From Myxococcales bacterium (GTDB lineage Bacteria; Myxococcota; Myxococcia; Myxococcales; Myxococcaceae), in contig PMBV01000385.1 of assembly GCA_003153055.1 (NCBI GenBank), forward strand, positions 2,480 through 12,466: a stretch of DNA of 9,987 nucleotides, in the 5' to 3' direction. Made by a program: the position numbers and the translations under genes. Under the pieces are notes generated by a model. It had not been told where the DNA came from. It was given only the letters and a program-made list of their open reading frames with translations, and ran no database searches. Of the stretch, positions 1-5,661 are shown piece after piece. The first letter of the stretch is position 1; the number at the start of each line of letters is the position of its first letter.

Positions 1-632
1 ATGGTGGCGTTGAGCGCCAGCAGGTTCGTCTGCTCGGCGATGGTCGAGATGGTGTCGACCACGCCTCCGAGCGAAGCGACGCGCGTCTCGAGGTTCTTGG
101 TCCTGTCCACCATCGAGTCGAAGGCGCCCTCGGCGTCGCGCACGTGGGCCTTGAGCTTCTCCACGAGCTCGAGGCCGTCGCCGGTGATGGCCTGCGCCGT
201 GGCCGTCGATTCGGCCGATTGATGCGCCGAGTTCTCGATGTCGCGAACCGACGCGGCCAGCTCGTCGACCGCTCCGGCCATCGTGGCGCTCGCCAGCTGC
301 GCCTCGGTGGTGGCGGTGAGGATGTTGGCCGTTCCGACCGCGATCTCGGTGGTGAACATGCTCACCGCGACGATGTCCTTGAGGCGCACGAGGTCGGTGC
401 TTCTCTGGCCTTCGATCCGTCGCCGCTCGGTCTCTTCGGCCTGCTCGAGCATGCGGTTGAAAGCGCCCACCGCCTCGACCACCTCTCGCGGATCGCCCTG
501 GTTCACGGTAAGCCGGTGTCCGAGCGTCCCCTTGGCGGCCGTGACGACGAACCGCTCGACCAGCCGGGCACAGGCGAGGAGCCTCTCGTGTTCCGACCGT
601 GAGAGGGTGACGGGCTTCTCCTGGGGCTTCAT
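1..632 (-). CDS. Soluble methyl-accepting chemotaxis protein, N-terminal 210 residues (3' end off window)
   Basis: Chemoreceptors form trimers of dimers that bind CheW and control the kinase CheA. Read leftwards from the ATG at 632-630 the frame stays open to the edge. Residues about 22-66 resemble a HAMP module, with a GDPREVVEAVGAFNRML segment. From about 80 the protein is a long alanine-rich helix typical of a signalling coiled coil. The last visible residues (198-210, IAEQTNLLALNAT) are the start of the highly conserved hairpin-tip motif that binds CheW/CheA. There is no signal peptide or membrane helix, so the receptor is probably cytoplasmic, a class known in myxobacteria (FrzCD is one example); nothing here shows it is FrzCD. 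The ATG overlaps the stop of a small upstream ORF as ATGA and its own Shine-Dalgarno is weak (GGCGGTGGG), so translation may be coupled. The rest of the signalling domain and the C-terminus are not visible. Confidence 0.93.
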   Translation of the reverse strand, partial: MKPQEKPVTLSRSEHERLLACARLVERFVVTAAKGTLGHRLTVNQGDPREVVEAVGAFNRMLEQAEETERRRIEGQRSTDLVRLKDIVAVSMFTTEIAVGTANILTATTEAQLASATMAGAVDELAASVRDIENSAHQSAESTATAQAITGDGLELVEKLKAHVRDAEGAFDSMVDRTKNLETRVASLGGVVDTISTIAEQTNLLALNAT

Positions 633-721
633 GACCCACCGCCAGTGGTCCGGCAGGGGTCGAACGACGGCGTGATGTTCGGAACGACCCAGGAGTCGTC
701 CCCCTCGCGTGCCAGGCTCAT
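629..721 (-). CDS. Possible 30-residue small ORF upstream of the chemoreceptor
   Basis: An ATG at 721-719 is preceded on the minus strand by a strong Shine-Dalgarno, GGGGAGGG (735-728), with 6 nt spacing. The frame runs 30 codons and ends in a TGA that overlaps the chemoreceptor ATG as ATGA (632-629). The peptide begins MSLAREGDDSWVVPNITP and ends CRTTGGGS; it has no hydrophobic segment and no family that I recognise. It could be a genuine small protein made with the receptor, or a leader ORF that loads ribosomes for the receptor start, whose own ribosome site is weak. It could also be chance, since short open frames are common in GC-rich DNA. The ribosome site plus the precise overlap is the only evidence. 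Confidence 0.4.
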   Translation of the reverse strand: MSLAREGDDSWVVPNITPSFDPCRTTGGGS

Positions 722-727
722 GACGCA

Positions 728-735
728 CCCTCCCC
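728..735 (-). promoter_or_regulatory. Strong Shine-Dalgarno before the 30-codon ORF
   Basis: On the minus strand the sequence reads GGGGAGGG, 6 nt before the ATG at 721. It is among the best ribosome-binding sites in the window and much better than the one directly before the chemoreceptor start. This suggests that ribosomes enter here and reach the receptor gene by coupling. Confidence 0.55.
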
Positions 736-823
736 GAAGTGATGCTCGTTCCCCGTGATTCGCTTCATGGGGTGGGTCTTCAGCAAGGTGTGTGCCTCGA
801 CCCATTTGGCATTCGAACTCGCG

Positions 824-839
824 CATGGCGCGTGCCATG
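824..839. repeat. Perfect 6-bp inverted repeat with 4-nt spacer just before the thioredoxin-fold lipoprotein gene
   Basis: CATGGC (824-829), spacer GCGT, GCCATG (834-839). It ends 10 nt before the ATG at 850, in the divergent region between the chemoreceptor unit and the lipoprotein gene. It could be an operator half-site pair, or an RNA hairpin in the place where a Shine-Dalgarno would normally be; no other Shine-Dalgarno is evident for that gene. It is short enough to be chance. Confidence 0.35.
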
Positions 840-849
840 GTGCGTCGCG

Positions 850-1860
850 ATGCGAGCTTCGTTTCTCATCTCCGCGGCGATACTCCTTTCCTGTGCGAGC
901 GTTCATCCGGTGCTGGTCACCGCGGAGCCCTCAGCGATCATCGCTCGGTATGGCGACAGGGTGATCCGCCAGGCGGAGGTCGACGCCAAGGCGGCCGACG
1001 AGCTCAAGAAGCTCGAGGAGCAACTGTACGAGCTGAGGACCGAGACGGCGGAGCGGATGGTGCTCGAGGCGTTGGTGGAGACCGCGGCCAAGAAGGAGGG
1101 GCTCACTCCCGACGCCTGGCTCGAGGGGCACGTGAGCGCGGGCGCGACCGAGCCGACCGAGGCCCAGATGCGGACGCTCTTCGAGCGCGCCAAAGGGCGG
1201 CTTGGGCCGGAGGTGACGTTCGACGACGTGCGCCCGCAGCTCAAGCAGGCCGTCGACCAGGAGGAGCGCGCGAAGCGGGCACGGCTCCTGTTCGCCGGCC
1301 TGAAGAAAGAGGCCGGCTTCGAGCTGGTGGCGAAGCCTCCCGTGCGGCCGAGGAAGCACGTCGAGGCCGTGGGCCCTTCTCGTGGCGAGGCGACGGCGAA
1401 GGTGACCATCGTGGAGTTCGCCGACTTCGAGTGCCCCTTCTGTGGCAGGGCGATGGAGGTGCTGGATCGGGTGCTGGCGGCGTACCCTGGCCAGGTGCGG
1501 TTGGTCTTTCGGCACTTTCCCCTCTCGCTTCACCCCCACGCGCCCAAGGCCGCCGAGGCCTCGGCGTGCGCCGACGAGCAGGGGCACTTCTGGGCGTTCC
1601 ACGACTCGCTGTTCGAATCTCAAGCCCTCGACGTCGACGCCCTCAAGGCCCAAGCGGGGAGGTTGGGCCTCGACGCCGACCGCTTCGAGCAATGCCTCGA
1701 CTCGGGCAAGATGGCCCCGGTGGTTCAGAAGGACTTGGCGGCCGGGCAGCGAGCGGGCGTGAGTGGAACGCCGGCCTTCTTCATCAACGGGGTCATGCTG
1801 TCTGGGGCCCAGCCGCTGGAGGCGTTTCGCCGCGTGATCGAAGAGGAGCTGGGGCCGTAG
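850..1860 (+). CDS. Periplasmic lipoprotein with SurA-like N-terminal segment and DsbA-like thioredoxin domain
   Basis: Predicted thiol-disulfide oxidoreductase of 336 residues on the periplasmic side of a membrane. The chosen ATG at 850 begins a lipoprotein signal (residues 1-15, ISAAILLSC with lipobox LLSC and Cys15); the open frame extends 37 codons upstream to an ATG at 739, but those residues are not signal-like. Residue 16 is Ala, not Asp, so outer-membrane sorting is more likely than inner-membrane retention. Residues about 26-160 are charged and helical and begin like the N-terminal segment of SurA/PpiC-type chaperones (IARYGDRVIRQAEVDAKA). Residues about 180-335 are a DsbA-like domain: EFADFECPFC with active-site pair Cys195/Cys198, RHFPLSLHPHA, and the cis-proline loop GVSGTPAFFING (Pro308). 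Cys240 and Cys282 may form a second disulfide. The combination resembles the DsbA-family proteins with a SurA_N-like segment annotated in myxobacteria. Whether it oxidises, reduces or isomerises cannot be told from sequence. Confidence 0.9.
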   Translation: MRASFLISAAILLSCASVHPVLVTAEPSAIIARYGDRVIRQAEVDAKAADELKKLEEQLYELRTETAERMVLEALVETAAKKEGLTPDAWLEGHVSAGATEPTEAQMRTLFERAKGRLGPEVTFDDVRPQLKQAVDQEERAKRARLLFAGLKKEAGFELVAKPPVRPRKHVEAVGPSRGEATAKVTIVEFADFECPFCGRAMEVLDRVLAAYPGQVRLVFRHFPLSLHPHAPKAAEASACADEQGHFWAFHDSLFESQALDVDALKAQAGRLGLDADRFEQCLDSGKMAPVVQKDLAAGQRAGVSGTPAFFINGVMLSGAQPLEAFRRVIEEELGP

Positions 1861-1884
1861 CTCGGACCCCCTTATACTGGCCCC
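1851..1884. repeat. Inverted repeat GGGGCC/GGCCCC flanking the yqgE promoter-like element
   Basis: GGGGCC (1851-1856, in the last codons of the lipoprotein gene) is the reverse complement of GGCCCC (1879-1884, directly before the GTG of the next gene). The loop is 22 nt and holds the TATACT hexamer. There is no T-run after it, so a simple intrinsic terminator is unlikely. Chance is possible because both arms are G/C only. Confidence 0.25.
1873..1878 (+). promoter_or_regulatory. Candidate -10 element for leaderless transcription of yqgE
   Basis: TATACT differs from the sigma-70 -10 consensus TATAAT at one base and is a rare AT-rich island in this DNA. It lies exactly 6 nt before the GTG at 1885, so transcription would start at or next to the start codon. 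No Shine-Dalgarno is present in the 24-nt intergenic gap, which fits a leaderless mRNA. The expected -35 region is poor (around TGGGGC at 1850-1855). Confidence 0.45.
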
Positions 1885-2430
1885 GTGAAGGCACTTGCCC
1901 CCGGCTTCCTCATCGCCATGCCGCAGCTGTCGGATCCGAACTTCCATCAGTCGGTGGTGTTGATGATCGAGCACACCCCCACTGGGTCCATGGGCCTGGT
2001 CATCAACCGTCGGTCGAACCTCAGTCTCGGCGAGCTGGCCAAGAACCAGGATCTCGAGCTCTGGGCAGGCAGAGAAGACCTGCCGGTCTTCGTCGGTGGC
2101 CCAGTGGAGCCGTACCGGGGCTTCGTGCTCCACGACTCCACCCGAGTGGAGGAGCGCAACGAGCTGTTGCCCGGGCTCTACCTCTCGATGACGAGCGACG
2201 CGCTGGAGCCCTTGTTGCTGGACGGTGAGGCGACGCTGCGCTTCTGCCTCGGCTATGCCGGCTGGGGCCCGGGCCAGGTGGAACAGGAGCTCGCCCACGG
2301 GAGCTGGCTGTTCACCGAGGCCTCTGGCGAGCAGGTGCTGCGATTGGGCGCCGACGACATCTGGGAGACGGTCATCAAGGGCATGGGCATCGACCCGGGC
2401 CGGCTGGTGGTGAGCGGTGGCCTCAACTGA
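1885..2430 (+). CDS. YqgE/AlgH family protein
   Basis: A 181-residue protein of the YqgE/AlgH (DUF179) family, about the usual length. Members are small cytoplasmic alpha/beta proteins of unclear biochemical role; in Pseudomonas AlgH has been linked to alginate regulation. Family landmarks are all present: the N-terminal PGFLIAMPQLSDPNFHQSVV stretch (residues about 6-25), MGLVINR (36-42), VFVGGPVEPYRGFVLHD (about 71-87), and GYAGWGPGQVEQELAHGSW near residues 119-137. The start is GTG at 1885, chosen because the family begins just before the PGF motif; there is no upstream in-frame alternative after the neighbour's stop. It has no Shine-Dalgarno and a -10-like hexamer 6 nt upstream. Its 3' end overlaps the DUF2914 gene by 14 nt, so the two are probably co-translated. 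Confidence 0.96.
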   Translation: MKALAPGFLIAMPQLSDPNFHQSVVLMIEHTPTGSMGLVINRRSNLSLGELAKNQDLELWAGREDLPVFVGGPVEPYRGFVLHDSTRVEERNELLPGLYLSMTSDALEPLLLDGEATLRFCLGYAGWGPGQVEQELAHGSWLFTEASGEQVLRLGADDIWETVIKGMGIDPGRLVVSGGLN

Positions 2431-3610
2431 AGACATCGAAGAGGAGGTTGCGTTGGCCTCGCCGTCGAGCCCTGGCCTGACCGCGCCGACGGTGCTCGTC
2501 GAGCCGCTCGCTCCCACGTTCGCCCAGCGCTTCGGCTCGTTCCGGCAGCGCTATCAGGTCGCGCTCGACGTGCTGTTCTTCTTCGCTGGGTTCGGCTTCG
2601 ACGTCGCGTTGCTGCGGCGCATCGACAACACGCCCTTGCTGGTGCACCAGGGCATCTACCTCGCCCTCGCCGCGGGGCTCATCTTGTGGGACCACGAGCT
2701 CCACGTTCAGGGCGGCGAACCCGGTGGGCTGCTGGGCAAGCTCGCCTCCGTTCGCCTCTGGGCGTTGCACTTCTTTCTCGGGACGCTGCTCAACGCCTTC
2801 CTCATCTTCTACTTCCGAGCCTCGAGCGGGGTGTCGGCCTTCGCCTTTCTCGTGGCGCTGGCGGTGGTGGTGGTGGTCAACGAGGCGCCGCGCTTCCGCG
2901 ATCGAGGGCCGATTGTACGGGTGCTGTTGCTGTCGTTCTCGGTGACGACGTACCTCGCGTACCTGCTCCCGGTGGTGTGGGGAGAGCTGCGGACCTGGCA
3001 GTACGCGGTGGCGGTGGTGATGGGGGCCGGGGCCACCTTCGCCCTCTGGCGCCTCTCTGCTCGGCTGACCCATGACCCACAGTGGACGTTCGGCCGGGCG
3101 GTGACGCCTGGGCTGTTCCTGCAGGGGGCGTTGCTCGGGTTGTACCTCGTCGGCGTCATCCCTCCGGTGCCGCTCTCGCTCCGGCACATCGGCATCTACT
3201 CCAGCGTGACGCCGCACAAGGTTGACGGCCGCCCCCACTACACGCTGGAGTTCCAGCCGGCCCCTGCGTGGCAGCTCTGGCGCCTCGAGGATGAAGTGTT
3301 CGTCTCCCCCGCGGGAGCTCGAGCCTGGGCGTTCGTTCGAATCTTCGCGCCGGCGCGCTTTCGAGACGAGGTGGCCTTCGCGTGGGAATACGACGACGCC
3401 GACCGGGGCTGGACGTCGAGGGGGAGCCCGTTCACCACAGTGCTGAGCGGCGGCAACGAGGAGGGCTATCGAACCTTCGCCTTCGCGACCATGGGGCGGC
3501 CGGGTCGATACCGGGTCAGGGTGTTGACGACCGACGGGCGGGAGATCGGCCGCAAGAGCTTCACCTACGTCGAGGGCGTGCCGTCGACGAGGCGGACCCA
3601 AGAAGACTGA
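2417..3610 (+). CDS. Seven-helix membrane protein with C-terminal DUF2914 domain
   Basis: A 397-residue inner-membrane protein of unknown function. After a polar N-terminus (residues 1-45) there are about seven hydrophobic segments (roughly 48-67, 74-91, 115-133, 138-155, 166-187, 194-211, 229-248). The C-terminal 130 residues are soluble and match the DUF2914 pattern as I know it: a beta-rich region with aromatic and arginine landmarks (WQLWRLEDEVFV, WAFVRIFAPARFRDEV) and a closing YRVRVLTTDGREIGRKSF segment. With a cytoplasmic N-terminus, seven helices would put the DUF2914 domain in the periplasm. The GTG at 2417 lies inside the end of yqgE (14-nt overlap) after a GGTGGTGA purine-rich stretch. 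A GGT-repeat tract at 2863-2877 encodes a poly-valine part of helix 4. The DUF2914 assignment is from memory of the pattern, so I rate it less securely than the ORF itself. Confidence 0.85.
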   Translation: MASTEDIEEEVALASPSSPGLTAPTVLVEPLAPTFAQRFGSFRQRYQVALDVLFFFAGFGFDVALLRRIDNTPLLVHQGIYLALAAGLILWDHELHVQGGEPGGLLGKLASVRLWALHFFLGTLLNAFLIFYFRASSGVSAFAFLVALAVVVVVNEAPRFRDRGPIVRVLLLSFSVTTYLAYLLPVVWGELRTWQYAVAVVMGAGATFALWRLSARLTHDPQWTFGRAVTPGLFLQGALLGLYLVGVIPPVPLSLRHIGIYSSVTPHKVDGRPHYTLEFQPAPAWQLWRLEDEVFVSPAGARAWAFVRIFAPARFRDEVAFAWEYDDADRGWTSRGSPFTTVLSGGNEEGYRTFAFATMGRPGRYRVRVLTTDGREIGRKSFTYVEGVPSTRRTQED

Positions 3611-3630
3611 ACCGGGCCTCGGGCATTGGC

Positions 3631-3636
3631 TATGGT
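3631..3636 (+). promoter_or_regulatory. Candidate -10 element for the small lipoprotein gene
   Basis: TATGGT lies in the 55-nt gap after the DUF2914 gene and 29 nt before the ATG at 3666. A start near 3643 would leave a leader of about 23 nt containing the Shine-Dalgarno. The -35 region is poor (CTGAAC at 3607-3612, 18-nt spacing), so this is a weak call; the gene could also be read from upstream. Confidence 0.3.
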
Positions 3637-3665
3637 GCGTGCCACCTCCAACTGAAGGGGCAGAC

Positions 3666-4223
3666 ATGCGCATCGTTCGGATTTTGGGAGTGCTGGCCAT
3701 CGTGCTTCAAGCCTGCGTGCCGATGCGCACCTTGCGCGGCTCGACCTCCACGTACCTGACCCAGGCAGGGGCGCGGGTGAATCTCAACCGCCCTGGGGCA
3801 ACGGCCGGCGCCGCGGTGCAGGAGATCTTCGCCGAGCGAGGCTTTCCGCTGGTGAACCGCTTTCAGGTCTCGCCGACCAACGCGGTGCTGTTCTTTCGCG
3901 GGGGGCGGTTCGCTCCCGGCTACGGGCCGACCTCGGCAGACCCGATGTGGGCGGCGGCGGCCTCTCAGGTGGGCTCGTGGTTCGCGGTGCGAATCACCGA
4001 CGATGGCGTGAAGTCGACGCTGATGCTCTACGGGAAGCCCACGGTCAACGGGACCGAGATTTGCGGGGAGGGCGACGACCAACTCCGAGACGCGAGGTAC
4101 AGCTGCATCGACGTGCGGGTCCGCGAAGACTGGCCCACGACCCAGCTCGTCGAAGGGCGAGAAGAGACCGAGGTCATCTCCGCGGTCATCTCGACCTTGA
4201 CCGAGCGGCTGCCGGAGAGGTGA
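3666..4223 (+). CDS. Small lipoprotein of unknown function
   Basis: A 185-residue predicted lipoprotein. The ATG at 3666 has a good Shine-Dalgarno (AAGGGG, 7 nt upstream); the frame is open back to 3639 but those residues break the signal peptide. Residues 1-17 form a lipoprotein signal (RIVRILGVLAIVLQAC, lipobox LQAC, Cys17). The mature part has a short conserved-looking region around residues 46-80 (GAAVQEIFAERGFPLV... NAVLFFRGGR), a possible beta-strand region SWFAVRITDDGVKSTLMLYGK (about 104-124), and two cysteines (133 and 147) that could pair in the periplasm. No catalytic motif is visible and I do not recognise the family. It converges on the pepP-like gene with a 4-nt gap. It may share an envelope role with the DUF2914 protein upstream, but this rests on position only. 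Confidence 0.8.
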   Translation: MRIVRILGVLAIVLQACVPMRTLRGSTSTYLTQAGARVNLNRPGATAGAAVQEIFAERGFPLVNRFQVSPTNAVLFFRGGRFAPGYGPTSADPMWAAAASQVGSWFAVRITDDGVKSTLMLYGKPTVNGTEICGEGDDQLRDARYSCIDVRVREDWPTTQLVEGREETEVISAVISTLTERLPER

Positions 4224-4230
4224 GGCCTCA
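4221..4230. repeat. Perfect 10-bp palindrome holding the stop codons of two convergent genes
   Basis: TGAGGCCTCA reads the same on both strands. The first three bases are the TGA stop of the small lipoprotein; the last three are the TGA stop of the pepP-like gene on the other strand. It is too short and has no T-run, so it is not a normal intrinsic terminator. Confidence 0.6.
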
Positions 4231-5661
4231 GCGCTTCGTCACCCTCGCCATCCACCGCTCGACGGCCTCGGCCGATCGAGGAATGGCGCTCGACAGGTTG
4301 CGCACGCCATCGGCGGTGACCAGCACATCGTCTTCGATGCGCACTCCGATGCCCCGGTACTTCGGGGGAACGGTGAGATCGTCTCTCTGGAAGTAGAGCC
4401 CCGGCTCGATGGTCAGCACCATGCCCGGCTCGAGCGTGCCGTGCTTGTACCGTTCGGGCCTGGCGCTGGCGCAGTCGTGCACATCGAGCCCCAGCATGTG
4501 ACTGACGGTGTGGAGCGTGTAGCGCTTGTGAAACTGGTTTTCCTCGAGGAGGGCTTCCTCGGCTGACATGGGGAGAATGCCCAGCGCCTCGAGGCCCTCG
4601 GCGAGGACCCGCATGGCGTGGCGGTTGGGCTCGAGGAAGTCGTTGCCCGGCTTCACCTGGGCGAGGGCGGCGCGTTGGGCACGGAAGACGAGATCATAGA
4701 TCTCTCTCTGGGCCTTCGAGAACCGCCCGCTCACCGGGAGCGTTCGGGTGATGTCGGCGGTGTAGAGCGAGCGGCCTTCGACCCCGGCGTCGAGGAGCAG
4801 GAGGTCTTTCTTGCCCACCGGACCGTCGTTGTTCGTCCAGTGGAGCGTGCAGGCGTGAGCGCCCGAGGCGGCGATGGTGCCGTAGCCCACGTCGTTGCCC
4901 TCGACCCTGGCGCGGAGCCCGAACACGCCTTCAACCGCGCGCTCGCTCCGGATTGCCCCCAGCTGGCGGATGACGTCCTCGAAGCCCCGCTTCGTGGAGG
5001 CGATGGCCGCCTCGAGCTCGGCCACCTCGAGCTCGTCCTTGATGAGCCTGAGCTCGGCGAGGGTGGTGGCGAGGGCGCGGTCGGCGGCGCCGTCGTCGCG
5101 AGGGGGGAGCATCGCGTCGGTGACGGCGGAGCGGCCTCTGAGCACCCGGCCGTTGTTGCGCTTCGCGAGGAAGTCCTTGAGCTCGGCCAGCGGGTGCGCG
5201 GCCTCGACGCCGGTCTGGGCCTGGGTCTGGGGCACGCCGAGGCGGGGGCCGACCCAGAGCTCTCCCTTCTTGCGGTCGGTGAAGAAGGTCTCGCTCGCCT
5301 TCCCAGGGTTGGGCTCGACGAAGAGGTGCGCCTCGTGCCGGCCACTGGCTCCGGGGGCGAGGACGAGCACTCCGTCGGGCTCGAGGTGGCCCGTCAGCCA
5401 GAAGAAGTCGGAGCCCGGTCGGAAGCGGTAGTGGGTGTCGTTGGCGCGCACCTGCTCGTGACCGGTGGGAATGACCAGCGTCTCGCCGGGGAAGCGGGCC
5501 CCCACGGCCTTCCTCCGGGCGGCGAAGAACCGGGCGTCGGGGCGCCTCGGGGGGAGCGTGGCCGGTGGCTTCTGCCACGCCTCCAGCATGAAGGTGACCA
5601 GCTTGGGTGGCGGCGCGTCGGGGGGAGCCGTGGCCGGCTTCTTCTCGTCGAGGTACGTCAT
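4228..5661 (-). CDS. pepP: Xaa-Pro aminopeptidase (M24 family, aminopeptidase P type)
   Basis: Removes the N-terminal residue from peptides whose second residue is proline; a cytoplasmic dimetal (usually Mn) enzyme. The 477-residue protein has an N-terminal AMP_N-type domain (about 40-190) with the typical RPGSDFFWLTGHLEPDGVL segment, then a pita-bread catalytic domain. All five metal ligands can be placed: Asp291 (DAG), Asp303 (TADITRT), His388 (SHMLGLDVHD), Glu419 (TIEPGLYF) and Glu443 (GVRIEDD). His274 in CTLHWTNND matches a conserved active-site histidine. It is about 35 residues longer than E. coli PepP because of a proline-rich N-terminus (residues 1-40), which has no signal peptide. 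The spacing of the first two aspartates is 12 rather than the 11 of E. coli. Its ATG overlaps the stop of the protease gene as ATGA, so the two are probably translated together. Confidence 0.95.
   Translation of the reverse strand: MTYLDEKKPATAPPDAPPPKLVTFMLEAWQKPPATLPPRRPDARFFAARRKAVGARFPGETLVIPTGHEQVRANDTHYRFRPGSDFFWLTGHLEPDGVLVLAPGASGRHEAHLFVEPNPGKASETFFTDRKKGELWVGPRLGVPQTQAQTGVEAAHPLAELKDFLAKRNNGRVLRGRSAVTDAMLPPRDDGAADRALATTLAELRLIKDELEVAELEAAIASTKRGFEDVIRQLGAIRSERAVEGVFGLRARVEGNDVGYGTIAASGAHACTLHWTNNDGPVGKKDLLLLDAGVEGRSLYTADITRTLPVSGRFSKAQREIYDLVFRAQRAALAQVKPGNDFLEPNRHAMRVLAEGLEALGILPMSAEEALLEENQFHKRYTLHTVSHMLGLDVHDCASARPERYKHGTLEPGMVLTIEPGLYFQRDDLTVPPKYRGIGVRIEDDVLVTADGVRNLSSAIPRSAEAVERWMARVTKR

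Noticed and set aside
807..822. A possible sigma-54 promoter, TGGCATTCG...GC, before the lipoprotein gene.
   Set aside because: The GG and GC elements are 13 nt apart instead of 12 and the -12 half lacks the TTGC match.
739..849. Upstream ATG at 739 for the thioredoxin-fold lipoprotein.
   Set aside because: It would place 37 non-hydrophobic residues before an otherwise well-formed lipoprotein signal peptide.
931..2517. A 528-codon open frame on the minus strand opposite the thioredoxin-fold lipoprotein and yqgE.
   Set aside because: It is the antisense shadow of two clear genes in GC-rich DNA; its product is rich in Arg, His, Leu and Gly with no recognisable motif.
3611..3665. A terminator after the DUF2914 gene (the CCGGGCCTCGGG region).
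   Set aside because: The arms do not form a stable perfect stem and no T-run follows.
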